From positions 34,538-98,537 of the forward strand of contig JAPJBO010000857.1 of assembly GCA_030068145.1 (NCBI GenBank): a stretch of DNA of 64,000 bases, given 5' to 3'. Positions 11,515-22,184 of the stretch are shown here, in pieces. The notes under the pieces are model-generated. The model ran no database searches. It saw only the letters and a program-made list of their open reading frames with translations, and was not told the DNA's origin. The DNA is from Diplonema papillatum. Taxonomy: Eukaryota; Euglenozoa; Diplonemea; Diplonemida; Diplonemidae. Each line of letters begins with the position of its first letter. Position 1 is the stretch's first letter. The translations under genes and the position numbers were made by a program.

Positions 11515-11607
11515 AATTCAATTGTATTATACGGTTGGGATGCGCCGATTCCCCGAAAAAAAAGTTCAATTGTATTATACGGTTCAATTGTATTATACGG
11601 TTCAATA
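11515..11607. repeat. 18-bp minisatellite (TTCAATTGTATTATACGG)
   Basis: Four copies of TTCAATTGTATTATACGG, one separated from the others by a 30-bp spacer, lie near the right end of the insertion flanked by the 18-bp duplication. Confidence 0.85.
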
Positions 11608-11660
11608 GTAATTAGCCCCCCCCGGTAGCTATTTTAGCTATTTATCACCCATTCCACGAA

Positions 11661-12290
11661 AAAGTGTCACAGATTTTCCGTCTGAAAAGCAGCCCGTTTT
11701 GGGTCAAAATTTTGGAATTTTTGGGAAACTTTTTTTGGGATGGAAAGAGCTATCCCTGGCGATTATGGGCAAGCAATCAGCTCGCGTGGCGACCAAAATC
11801 TGGCGTGCAGATGGACAAAAGGTCGGTTTTGGGGTTGTTTCAAAAAAAAAAAACCTCAGGTAGGTGCCCAAAAATGCAAAAAAATTGCGACGAAACCAGA
11901 TTTTCTGCCTCGATCTCGTTTTTTTTTTTTTTTGGGGGGGGGGGTGTTTTCACCATCCGGGCACCCCGTGCATGCACCCAGGCCGGTAACATGGCCTCCA
12001 GCTTAGTGTCCTCCTCCCATGTGTTGTCACCTTACTGCAATCTCACTCATGATTCTCAGCCTCAGCCGTGCCAGTGCTCGTTGCTCTTTGTTATTTGCGG
12101 GTGCACATGCGGCGTAGTATGAGGGTAGCCACCGCGGTAGCCCTTCAGCTGATGCACAGTAAAAATAGCTGCCAGCCAGAATTGATATTGTTAGCATTTT
12201 GAGTGAAACAGAAAGCGAATTGAATTTGAAACTCCGTTTATCGACCGGTCGAGCAGGCAACCACCATTTTGAGAAACTCTTTTCGTAAGA
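11661..12290. other. Homopolymer-rich spacer upstream of the hAT gene
   Basis: It contains runs of A, T and G (poly-T then poly-G near 11920-11945) and no recognisable coding domain. I looked for a CAGGG-type hAT terminus and an 8-bp duplication to bound the transposase gene that follows and found none I could defend. Confidence 0.4.
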
Positions 12291-14780
12291 ATGAAAAGAA
12301 AAGGGGCATCGCAGCAAGGGGCATCAAGCCAGGCTGCGAAGAGCAGAAAAACGGCAGACGAGGACAACGAGAAGCAGCCTTTACGTACGGCAGAGTCTGC
12401 CGCAGACGACGACTCGGACGAAAAGCAGCCTTTGTGCGGCTGCTTATGCGGAAAGGATCTGGGGGTGATTGGCACGGATGCTGCCTCCTTGGAGGAAACG
12501 GCTGCCCTCCGTGGTGGAAGAGACGTATGGGAGTGCGACAGCTGCGGCACAACCTCGGACAGAAGATATGGCTGTGTGCAGAAGAACGGTGGCTGTGACC
12601 TGGACGTGTGCGGGAAGTGCCGGGATGCAGGCCATTGCAGCTCCATCATATCCACTGCACGCACAAAGATCGAGGACATCAAGCAGAAAGCAAAGGAAAG
12701 CGCACGATACAATAAGGATCTGGTGCAGGCGACACAGCGTAAGAACAAGGAACTCCAAAGCAAGCTTGCTGAAGCAGAGAAGGAGCTGATCGCACTGAGG
12801 GAAGAGGTCAGCGAGTTGAAGGCTGTGCGAAAGCTGGACATGGACGAGCCGGAACCAGAGTGGGGTACGGGAAACTTGGAACCCAAAGAAGAAGAAGAAG
12901 GAGGCAGCGAGAATGAAGACCTCGCTCTTGTCGTCAGCACACCAAAGCCAGAAGCGTTGGCAGCGCCCGTGAATCGTCCGCCGCCGGCTGAACCCGTCCA
13001 CAACAAACCAGAGTCTCCCCAGAGCCAGGCTCCGTCTCCCACGACGTGGAAGATAGTAGCGGGCGTGACGCTCACCGACGGCTTGAAGTCGAAGGCGATG
13101 TGCTGGGGAAGCGAGAGCAAGACGGAAACGGTTTGTGGCCCTGTCACTGACTGCAAAGTAAAGTGCAACCACTGCGGGAAGCAGCTGCAACCGAAGGTCC
13201 ACAACATCAAGGGCCATTGGAAAAACCACCATTCTCCGGAAGCTGAGAAGGGTAAGGCGGCGAGACCCAAAACTGGTGCAACGACTCCGAGCGCAGTATC
13301 AACCAACACCAGCGGCACTCACAAAAGCCCGTTTGAGGCAGAGTCGGCCACCGAGCTGTCCATTCAAGACAGCATCACGATCGATACCGCACTGAAGTGT
13401 ATCCCGTTCTCGTGGTACTCGGACACGCTGCACCGGCGAAACCTTTCTTCGGAGCTGCAAGGCGAGGGGTTTGGGAAAGAGAAGGTGGCTGCCCGAACAG
13501 ACACTCTCGCAGAAGAAGTGAGGACGGTCGTGCGCGAGAAGGTAGTCGATCGCGACTGCGTCGTTATGATCGACGTGGCGAAGAAGAACCGACGATCCTG
13601 GCTCGGGTTCGCGCTGGCGTGCGATGGCGCCACCTATTTCCACGACGTGGTAGAGCTCCTGGACACCAAATCCGAGACCATCCGAACGGCGTGCGAGGAA
13701 AATTTTGCTAACCTGGAGGATCACGGCGTCAGGGTGTTCGCAGTTTGCGCTGACAACGCAAACAATATGCTGCGAGCTCTCAAAGACATGCAGGGCGAGT
13801 CCATGGATGTGGACGACTTAGACGGCGACGATGACTACGAACCGAACGACGAAGACGAGGATTCCTGCGACCACATCGTGGACCTGACCCTCGACTTTTG
13901 TGCCCGTTTAGGGTTTTTTACATTCAGGTGCTCTGTGCACACTTTTCAGCTTGCTCTGGGGGACCTGTTTAAATATGCCAGTTTTCAAAGCATAAAGACA
14001 GCCATACTTGACCTGTCGAGCCGGTACAACGAGCCCCACGCTAAAAGCGACCTGCTTGCGCGGCAGATGGCCAAGGGTGTTGAAAAGAAAAAGTGCTTCG
14101 GTGTGAGCGTTCCCACAACAGTGCGGTGGAACAGCATCGTCGACTGTGCTCTGTCCATCGCATGTTTGGCAGAGTACCTTGATTTCTCAACGGTTTCTGC
14201 CGGAATGGAGCAGAAGATTGTGTTTTTTTTGAAAATTGCCCAGCCTCTAGCGTTGGCCACGGACCGTCTGCAAGCAAACTCTGCCGGCTTGGGCAACGTC
14301 AGGCAGGAAATTGCTCGCATCGATGGAATCTTCTCCGAACTAAAGAGCAAGCACACGAATGCCGCGAGATGGAGGAAGGATTTGATCGACTTTGCGATCG
14401 CCAAATTTGAGAAGAGAAAAGTAGTTCATTTCCGTTCTGATGGTCTGAGGATTCTTGAAATCCTCGATCCTCGAGTCCTAAAATCGTTCAGCCCTGCCCA
14501 GTCTGAAAAAGACAAGCAGGTAGTTATGAAATATCTCCAGAAATTCTGGGAGAAAAGGGGGGTCGCAAAAGATAGCTGCCTCGATCACTGGCTCGACTAT
14601 CGGAGTTCGGGTGTCATTGTGTTCCCCCCGGGCAGAACACTACAAGAGTACTGGAAGAGCAAACGTGACCTGTGGCCGACCCTCGCTACATTTTTCTTGT
14701 GTCTTACCAGAGCTGCCGCGAGTGAAGCTGTTGTCGAGCGACACTTCAAGCAGCTTGGGAGGATGCTGACGAAACTCTAA
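12291..14780 (+). CDS. hAT-superfamily transposase, near full length
   Basis: An intronless frame of 829 residues. The N-terminus is basic and low complexity. A Cys-rich segment follows at about residues 82-118 (CDSCGTTSDRRYGC and CGKCRDAGHC, a ZZ/PHD-like cluster), then a probable coiled coil at 130-180. A BED-like zinc finger at about 280-320 has CNHCGK then HIKGHWKNHH. The RNase H-like core shows hAT hallmarks: D428 in VVMIDVAKKNRRSW, D488 in VCADNANNML, the FRCSVHTFQLAL block, the VRWNS block and E816 in SEAVVERHF. A DDE-type transposase of this family cuts and pastes DNA with 8-bp target duplications. The frame stops 13 residues after E816, so the C-terminal hATC dimerisation domain seems cut short by a TAA. 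It could be inactive, or could supply transposase to the hAT MITEs in this window. Its own termini were not found. Confidence 0.9.
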   Translation: MKRKGASQQGASSQAAKSRKTADEDNEKQPLRTAESAADDDSDEKQPLCGCLCGKDLGVIGTDAASLEETAALRGGRDVWECDSCGTTSDRRYGCVQKNGGCDLDVCGKCRDAGHCSSIISTARTKIEDIKQKAKESARYNKDLVQATQRKNKELQSKLAEAEKELIALREEVSELKAVRKLDMDEPEPEWGTGNLEPKEEEEGGSENEDLALVVSTPKPEALAAPVNRPPPAEPVHNKPESPQSQAPSPTTWKIVAGVTLTDGLKSKAMCWGSESKTETVCGPVTDCKVKCNHCGKQLQPKVHNIKGHWKNHHSPEAEKGKAARPKTGATTPSAVSTNTSGTHKSPFEAESATELSIQDSITIDTALKCIPFSWYSDTLHRRNLSSELQGEGFGKEKVAARTDTLAEEVRTVVREKVVDRDCVVMIDVAKKNRRSWLGFALACDGATYFHDVVELLDTKSETIRTACEENFANLEDHGVRVFAVCADNANNMLRALKDMQGESMDVDDLDGDDDYEPNDEDEDSCDHIVDLTLDFCARLGFFTFRCSVHTFQLALGDLFKYASFQSIKTAILDLSSRYNEPHAKSDLLARQMAKGVEKKKCFGVSVPTTVRWNSIVDCALSIACLAEYLDFSTVSAGMEQKIVFFLKIAQPLALATDRLQANSAGLGNVRQEIARIDGIFSELKSKHTNAARWRKDLIDFAIAKFEKRKVVHFRSDGLRILEILDPRVLKSFSPAQSEKDKQVVMKYLQKFWEKRGVAKDSCLDHWLDYRSSGVIVFPPGRTLQEYWKSKRDLWPTLATFFLCLTRAAASEAVVERHFKQLGRMLTKL

Positions 14781-15478
14781 ACGCGTTAGGGGACTTCACA
14801 AGGTTTCACAACGGAGTGACACAACACCCGAAACGAGTCGCACTCTTTTACTTTTCTCAACCCCCCGCCATACCCAAGCCTCTACGGTCAACCGGAGACT
14901 TTAAAATACCGACCTTCTAATCCACAAATAACGCTAGAAAAAGAAGTCACGCCTCACCGAAGCAAGGGTGAGGAACTCTCTCCAGATTTCCCTTAACTCG
15001 AAGCAGGTGTTCAAGTTCCTGCGGGATCCACCCCCCTCACAATCACCAGAAGGCAGAGAAGCTCGCGGAAGAGCCACCTGGGAGCACGCACTTGGGAGTC
15101 AAGTCGAATAGCCCCAGCGTCTTCTGAATCTGAGCCCACGTTATTGGTTTTTTGTCTTTTTTCTTCTTCTTTTTTTCGATCCAACTCACTAACCTTGCTG
15201 CAACGTGTTGTGGTGCAACTGGTTGTGAGTGGTGGTTCTTTCCACCTCAAGCCCTCTCTTCGTCTCTCTTGTTGAAAGCGAGCCCGCGTCATGGCAGTCT
15301 TGCAATTCGATTGACCTTGCTTCCCGTTTGCCTTCAAGACTTTAGACTGGAGCAGTAGAGACGGTGATGACGAACCCGTTCTCTGGTGTCGACTCGACAG
15401 TCGAGCCCGTGCGGCGATCCGGCTGATGGCCGGGGCCCGGACCCCCCCCCCTGCCACAACAACGACCCCCCCCCCCAT
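14781..15478. other. No gene recognised
   Basis: The stretch downstream of the hAT frame is A-rich and then C-rich (C runs at about 15440 and 15468). It contains no domain-bearing ORF and no repeat that I can match elsewhere in the window. Confidence 0.4.
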
Positions 15479-17085
15479 GAAAAAACCGGGAAACTGTGGA
15501 AAACGGCACAAAATCCGAGAAAATCGTCAGAATAGTGACATTTCCGTTGAAAATGCTCAGTCAGCTATTTTAGCTATTTTAGCTATTTTCAGCTATAGCT
15601 AGCTAGCTATAGCTAGCTATCAGCTAGCTATAGCTAAGTCTCACACTGCCGGTAGCTCGTGGTAGCTCAAAAAAAAAAAATTTTTTTTTTCATGTCGAAT
15701 TCGCTCGAAACTGAAAGGAGCATCACTCAAATCTTGATTGGCTGCGGCGTTACTTACCGCTCTGAGTCTCTCCCGCTCCTCTGGAGTCATTTCGTGACGT
15801 CGCGCCCGTCGCTGGTTACTACTCGTGGTAAAACAGTGGCTCTGATTCTGAAGAGGTTTCGGCACAGAATTAGGAAGCGCTACAAGTAGAACGGGCTGGT
15901 CACTCGTGCATACCTGAATTATGCACGAATCTGTGTTTAGGTATGGGTGGTGAGTTCGAATCCCACCCTGGGCAAATTTCAATGTTCGAGAATGGGCAAA
16001 AATTTAGGCGACTGTTCGAGAATGGGCAAAAAGTTAAAAAGTGTTCGAGAATGGGCAAAAAGTTAGCGAGTGTTCGAGAATGGGCAAAAAGTTAAATTGT
16101 GTTCGAGAATGGGAATTAGCCCCTGTGGAGACACATTTTCAAGGGGTAAACACCATTCTCACACTTTTTCAACAATTCTTACGATTCTCACACGGTTGCA
16201 ACAAATGCTACCATTCTCACGGGCTAATTCCCATTCTCGAACACAATTTAACTTTTTGCCCATTCTCGAACACTCGCTAACTTTTTGCCCATTCTCGAAC
16301 ACTTTTTAACTTTTTGCCCATTCTCGAACAGTCGCCTAACTTTTTGCCCATTCTCGAACATTGAAAATTGCCCAGGGTGGGATTCGAACTCACCACCCAT
16401 ACATCCAAAAAATCCCAGCCATTTTTGGGTTCGCCATTTCCGATTCCGATTTCCGTCGGATCCGTTCCTCGAACAAGGTGCCAGCATTGTGGTTGGCTGC
16501 TGCGTCCCGGCTCGGTATCCTGGCTGCGCACTGGGTCACTGACACCGCAGACTACGGGTAAACGGTTTTCTAAAGGTATTGTGCACACAGATTCGTGCAT
16601 AATTCAGGTATGCGCGAGTGACCAGCCCGTTTTACTTGTAGCGCTTCCAAATTCTGTGCCGAAACCTCTTCAGAATCAGAGCCACTGTTTTACCACGAGT
16701 AGTAACCAGCGACGGACGCGACGTCACGAATGACTCCAGAGGAGGAGCGGGCCAATCAAGATTTGAGTGATGACTCTTACAGTAGAAGCTGCAAAGAAAA
16801 AGTGCCAGTCGTCTGAAAATAATCAGGAGCTGGCGGCTGGTGACTGGATCTTGTCCTCCCTGCCGCAGGCTGGCAGGCTGAGAGAGAGACTGGAATTGCC
16901 GGCGAGCCGCCAGGGCAGTGTGAGACTTAGCTGTAGCTAGCTGATAGCTAGCTATAGCTAGCTAGCTATAGCTGAAAATAGCAAAATAGCTAAAATAGCT
17001 GACTGAGCATTTTCAACGGAAATGTCACTATTCCGACTATTTTCTCGGATTTTGTGCCGTTTTCCACAGTTTACCGGGATTTTTC
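15479..17085. mobile_element. 1.6-kb palindromic (foldback) element
   Basis: The left arm, 15479-16123, and right arm, 16221-17085, are inverted copies, both ending outward in a GTGGAAAACGGCACAAAATCC-type block. Each arm carries a TAGC-rich tract, a GGCAGTGTGAG motif, about 200 bp of unique DNA, a tRNA-like T arm (GAGTTCGAATCCCACC) and a short array of GTTCGAGAATGGGCAAAAAG. The 97-bp centre contains the CCATTCTCAC array seen downstream of tRNA-Gly. The right arm has about 180 bp (16386-16570) missing from the left. No clear target duplication was found. The reading GVRFEL/IRTHH peptides here come from the tRNA-like block and are not genes. Confidence 0.85.
15958..15986 (+). other. tRNA-like T arm in palindrome arm (mirror at 16364-16392)
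   Basis: GTGAGTTCGAATCCCAC resembles a T arm with a perfect B box (GGTTCGAANCC-like) and is followed by CCTGGGCA in the acceptor position. An array of TTCGAGAATGGGC starts about 12 bases later. The inverted copy in the other arm retains about 60 bp more upstream, but I could not fold a full cloverleaf. Confidence 0.45.
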
Positions 17086-17227
17086 AGGCAGATGATCAGC
17101 ATGAGGTTCACACCGTGCTACCCCCCCCCCCCCCCTTCATCGGGCTTCCCCCCTGTAGACTACTGCACAGTAGGACTGGACCTGGGTCTGGGACTCTGGC
17201 TTGCTGCACTCTGGCAGTGGGTCAAAT

Positions 17228-17615
17228 CCCATTCACGAGCATTCTCAAAACTTTTTGCCCATTCACGAGCATGCTTGAACTTTTCGCCCATTCACGAGCA
17301 TTCTCAAAGTTTTTGCCCATTCACGAGCATGTTTTAACTTTTCGCCCATTCACGAGCACTGCCATTCCCATTCACGAGCATGATTTTTTTTTTAGCCCAT
17401 TCACGAGCATTCCTCAATAGTTTTAGCCCATTCACGAGCATAGCCTAACTTTTTGCCCATTCACGAGCATGCTTCAAACTTTTTGCCCATTCACGAGCAT
17501 GCTCAAAACTTTTTGCCCATTCACGAGCATGCTCAAAACTTTTTGCCCATTCACGAGCATGCTCAAAACTTTTTGCCCTTCACGAGTATTCTTATTTTTT
17601 TTGCCCAATCACGAG
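17228..17615. repeat. 30-bp minisatellite (GCCCATTCACGAGCATGC...)
   Basis: Units of GCCCATTCACGAGCATGC plus TCAAAACTTTTT repeat about twelve times, with perfect 30-bp spacing in the right half. The word GCCCATTC-C-GA-CA and the CTTTTTG end are shared with the GCCCATTCTCGAACA array inside the neighbouring palindrome, so the two arrays are related. Confidence 0.93.
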
Positions 17616-20494
17616 AATTCAAGCATAACTTGCCATAAGTCAAATTGGCTCAAGCTACCGAGTGCACATTACACGTGTAGGCGAGTTCAAACTTTCAGCC
17701 GTTCAGCTTAGAGCAGGATCAGTTCAATTCTGTCGCTCCCATTCGGTGATACGGATCTCTCAACAGCTCAGTCGTGCATGTCATGACTGTCCAGTTCTGT
17801 TTTGTGTTTCCGACGATCCCGTTTTTCTCAATTACGTTTCCTTCTTCAAGTGTTTCCTAATAGTTTTGCGTCGCCGACCATGATGAAAGTCGGCCCGTTT
17901 AAAACGGCGTTTTGGGTATTACCGTACTTTGGGTATTGACACCGGCCTGCTCTGACAGATGTATTTCGCCCTTTGAGTTTTTTTCTTAGCCACATGCAAT
18001 GTGTGAGGAAACTGAACCGCCCAAGTAGGACCTTCTGATCATGATCATTTGCCAAATTTACCACCTGAAACCACGTCCAGGATTTGGCTCAGGGTAGTGC
18101 GGTCAAAAAAAAGTGACGTGGCTCTTATTATTTACGCACAGCCGTTTGTTTGTGCGTATGTGTATCACCTGTATGGTAATTTCCACAGTACGCTGCCAAC
18201 CGTCACTTTTTGATAATGACAACCGCGGTTGTTACCATAAAAAAACTTTCCCTTTCTACGTTTTTCCTACTCTCGCGGTGTACGGTTTCCTTGTTTGGTC
18301 ATTTGAAAAATCGAATCTCGAGTCCAAGAACTACTGCAACTCACTGACTTAGAGCAAGTTAGACACATCCTGAACAGTACCCCTTGCAGAACCAGGATTG
18401 ACCCAGGATTGTGTTGTCGTTGACTGGGAATCAAGGGAGACAAGCTTTGAGACTTCGTCGCGAGGTGACCCCTCGCCCGCTAAAATGCCCCCTCTCGGGC
18501 TCACCCCCTCGCCATTTTTTTTCGCGTCAAAGTTCCTGTTCTGGCCCTCGGCTCCCTTTGTAAAAAGGTGCCCCGCATCTGGTAAAGACCCACGAACCAC
18601 GCACATAATTCTTGGTCCCCGGGTCTATTTTTCGCGGTTCTCTTCATCGGAGCTCATCGCGATCAGGAAACCGTCGAAAAAGGTCTGTTATGCGGACCAA
18701 GAAAAAATCCAACTTTTTTCCAGATTTCCAAAATGCCTCTTCCTTTTAATGCCTCCTCAGTCGAGTCTCAGATACTAGTAGCTGCTTCAGGCATCGGAAG
18801 GCATAGACGCGTGCACTGCCCCGGACTGGTTCTGTGTGATAATCGCACCACAGTGGCAAAACCTCCCGACATGCCTTGCCGGTAAAACCGCGCACACTTT
18901 CGAGGCTGAGGCAATCCCGGCAGGAGCTGGCTAAAGCTACGCAAATCTTGCTGCTTAGATTGACACCAACGTCAAAGTAGCACAATATTGCTTGCCCAGC
19001 GCACCAACCCAGCACCGGGCATAGTCAGCTTCAAAGTCAATACACACTGAGGTGAGGAACAAAGTCTATGCGATTTGCAGCCGTGAAGTATCGGTGTGAT
19101 GAACCGGGTTTCGACTTTTCCCAAGCCGGACACGCTCGTGACTACGCCTGCAGTCGCTCTCACAGATCCCAAAAATTTTTTTTTTTGGCAAAAGTTTTTT
19201 TTTCCGGGAGTATCCAAAAACTTACGCGCGCGCGGACAATCAGAGAAGTAGCTTCATATACCCGATGTTAACCCCATACAACCAGTGATTTATATATGGG
19301 TCTGGGGCTCGGGGCCACCCCGAGCAGCGAAGTAGCTTCATATACCCTATGTTGACCCCATACGACATAATATAGTGCTCGCGCTAAGAAAAAAGCCGGT
19401 CATTTATGACTAAAAAAATCCATCGCTGAAAACTGATCGGTCATTTATGACCGGTCATTTTTGGGTCAAAAGTGACCAGCAGTGTTGTCGTGCCAGAGCA
19501 GCCGGGCAGGCCCTGCCTGCCTCCCACCTGGCTGTGTTTTCTTCCTGGTGTCACAGTGGTGTACCCAATCACTGCACATGTGCCCTAATTACCGTCCGGA
19601 GCCGAAACCCAGCGACGACAGAGCCGGCTAACATGCTGCAGATCCAGCTGGCACAACGGCCAGTACTAACGTGTGATGAAGTGGACAACGACCAGCCGCA
19701 CCTTTTTCCTGGGTCACTTTGATGCTTTGATTCATAGAAAGGGCTGTGCCAGCTGGTGCTTGACCAATAAATCCAGTGAAAACCTGAACAAAAACTCAAC
19801 ATGGGGAGTGAACCGCCCTGACCAGGGGAAGGAAAACCGCCGAAAATACTGAAGCAGGCCACTTGGTTGGCATGGACCACGCCCAGTAGCCTCCACAAGT
19901 TGCGTGGACGGTGCGAGCCTTCAGCTCAGCCGAGCTCGATGAACTCAATGCCAACGTTCACGCACGACATACAGTTGGAGTGTCGACCTCGCACGAGGGC
20001 GCTGCACAGCGGCGGGTGAAATTGTCCAGAAATGTCGCGATGTCCAGAAGGAAAGCCAGCAGCTATCATATAATGATAGCTAACGACTGGAGCAAATCTT
20101 TTTGTTCGGGGAAGGATCCTGCAGTCAGAAGCAACCCAGCCACCACAGATAGAGCACAAATGCCTCAGCCAGCCGAAGGATAACCGAATAGCTATCGACG
20201 GCATTTTGCACGAACCTTGGTCCAGTTAACCCAGATGGGTCATGCCTAGAACTCTTTCCTTACGCCATTCTGACGAAGCTGACTCAGCGACTGGTGAGGG
20301 GGCTCGCGACTCGGCCGTATCCAGGCTGCAGGTAAGCTCCATTGTGTAAGTGGCTGCCTGCACTGAAACCCCTGGAAGACGAACACTAGTAAAAAAAGCC
20401 ACACGCCTGAGATGCTTCGAAATAAAAAACTGCCCAGAGGCAGTTTTGAAAAATGACTGGGCCACCGGTCTTAAAGCGAACACTGTACGACATC
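17616..20494. other. No gene recognised; small direct and inverted repeats
   Basis: A 30-bp segment containing GAAGTAGCTTCATATACCC and GATGTTAACCCCATAC occurs at about 19244 and, slightly changed, at about 19329. GGTCATTTATGAC words cluster at 19400-19460. AGCTATCATATAATGATAGC at 20062-20082 is a perfect hairpin. The ORFs of 60-130 residues have no recognisable domains. Confidence 0.45.
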
Positions 20495-21471
20495 CGGGGA
20501 ATTTCCTACACAGGGGAAAAATTTTTTTTTCCCCAAAAAAAAAAAAAATTTTTTCCCCTGAGGGTTGGCTAGTCCACTGCACGAACGACACAGGGACAAA
20601 CGGCCGGGGAAGGGTGGTCGGCTCAAATTTTCTACACAAAACGACGATGTCTCTTGCCAAATTTGGTGGTTGGTTGGTTTCTCTGCGACGCCGCGCAATA
20701 CCCCTCGCGATGACCAGCTCCAGTTCGACTATGCGAACTGGCAGGGGCCCAAAGCTGAAAAGCAAGCGGCCTTGAGAGGTATCACTCAAGGCACCGGTGT
20801 CAACCGGCTGAAGAAAGGTGCGCTGCTGGATCTGATCAAGACTCATGACCGTGTCCAGAAACAGAAACAAGACGAACAAAAGGCGCGCGAAGCAGCCGAG
20901 GTCGTCCCGCCTGCAGGGAATTTAATGGTCGACACGGTATCTGAACAACTGCAGGCAACCACGGAAGAGCCAGCGGAGTCGGCTCAACTTGACATCTTCG
21001 GACCAGGCTACACCGTCGTCGCAGAGTACGAATCGGACGACGAAGACAACCGCACTGGGTTTGCTTGCGTGGCCTCTGTTTTCTGCATCATCTCACTTCT
21101 TGTAGATACACAAAGCAGGACGCAAATCATGGACGCCGACGAGGAGTCGGATACGGAGCCATCCCCTGACCCTGAGGCAAGCGGGAAATGCAAAAAACCG
21201 AAGTTTGGCGTGGGTAGCATCCTCTGCAGCACCATCGAGAGGTGGGTCGCCGAATACACGTGGCTGGATGTAACGGGGGAAGGAGCTCAGTGCAGCGTCT
21301 GCAGCCTGAAATACCCGAAGGTCACAGCTCCGTTTATCAACACCCGGTACGCTATCCCAAACACGCGCGCGCGAAGTTTCGTACAGATGTACTACTAAAA
21401 AAAAATTTGCAGCATCATTTTACTCTTTCCCCGGCAAAAATCCATATTCTCGGGGGCCAGGAAAACCCCTG
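20495..21471. mobile_element. hAT-type element A with coding remnant
   Basis: The left end is CGGGGAATTTCC and the right end, read inward, is CAGGGGTTTTCC. ACGACATC flanks both sides (20487-20494 and 21472-21479), an 8-bp target duplication as made by hAT transposases. A hairpin of CAGGGGAAAAAT and ATTTTTTCCCCTG lies just inside the left end. The interior carries a 277-residue frame with a transposase-like zinc finger. The element looks like an internally deleted derivative of a larger autonomous copy. Confidence 0.75.
20565..21398 (+). pseudogene. N-terminal part of a hAT-like transposase
   Basis: A frame of 277 residues. The first 45 are probably untranslated or chance. A basic region with LKKGALLDLIKTH resembles the second helix of a SAP DNA-binding motif. 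An acidic stretch follows, and near the C-terminus ERWVAEYTWLDVTGEGAQ then CSVCSLKYP, which looks like the CxxC half of a TTF/BED-type zinc finger common at the start of hAT transposases. The frame ends before any catalytic core. A possible short intron (GTTTGCTTGCG to CTTGTAG, about 21058-21105) may interrupt it. As it sits inside element A, it is a truncated transposase reading frame, perhaps kept as a binding-domain-only protein, perhaps dead. Confidence 0.5.
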
Positions 21472-21479
21472 ACGACATC

Positions 21480-22139
21480 CAGGGATTATCCTGTACGGCT
21501 AAAAAAATTTTTTTTCACCAAAAAAAAAAAAATTCTGAAAACAGGCCGGTGAAAAAATATTTTTTAACCATGGGGATTTCTGGTGAAAACTTTTTGGCAA
21601 GGGACCCAGGCTACAGGCTCAGATCCTGGAGTCGTAGTTGCTGTTTTGTGTGTACACAGCCTGCCAGCAATTTGGTCCAGAAATATCTATGGGGCATGAG
21701 GGGCGTTGGGATTAGCGTGTTGGGGGGCGCCTGTCGTGAGCAGCTTCGCCCTGCCTCGATTCGTTGAAAGGCGTTGAGGCCATCATGCTGTAGTGCCCAC
21801 TGGGACTGACAAGTGAAGGCTACAACAAAGTGGAGAAGCAGCAGCCAGATTGTGTTTTCCATCACACCCAGTAATCAGTCACTGGAGGATCGTTTGCTAT
21901 CCTGAAGCTCGCAGGCCCGAAAAGATTTTGAAACTAAAGAGATGTCGCTCGCCGCATTTGGTTTTAATGGTGCTGCCGCTGTCGACACTGTGCTAACGTA
22001 ATGACGCTACTGTGTGGGACACTGCTTGCTTCAGCAATCCATGCTTTCCCACGCGCAGCGTGGGAAAAAAATTTTCTGGCCATATCAAAGATTTTTTAAC
22101 CGGGATTTTCCAGAATTTCGGGGATTAGAATAACCCCTG
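21480..22139. mobile_element. hAT MITE B, copy 1 (660 bp)
   Basis: The termini are CAGGGATTATCCTG (left) and CAGGGGTTATTCTAATCCCC (right, read inward). The flanks are ACGACATC at 21472-21479 and 22140-22147. The body is an inverted, diverged copy of the element at 42995-43648. It has no coding capacity. The left duplication is shared with element A, so three ACGACATC copies punctuate two adjacent insertions. Confidence 0.9.
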
Positions 22140-22184
22140 ACGACATCCAAAAAAAAAAAAAAAAAACTATAGTTATAGCCAGCG

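Larger units (their letters stand above)
10596..11642. mobile_element. 1-kb insertion flanked by an 18-bp target duplication
   Basis: TATCACCCATTCCACGAA occurs exactly at 10578-10595 and again at 11643-11660. The DNA between them starts GTACGTGCGCTCGGCTAAGG, a head module also found at 27149 (inside an ORF) and 35884. It is followed by a long 17-bp array, then a unique stretch, then an 18-bp array. A long, non-fixed-length target duplication is typical of target-primed reverse transcription, which suggests a retroposed non-autonomous element. There is no obvious poly(A); the tail is minisatellite instead. Confidence 0.75.

Noticed and set aside
12031-15400. TIRs and target duplication for the hAT transposase gene
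   Set aside because: I searched both flanks for CAGGG-type inverted ends with 8-bp direct repeats and found no pair that I could support.
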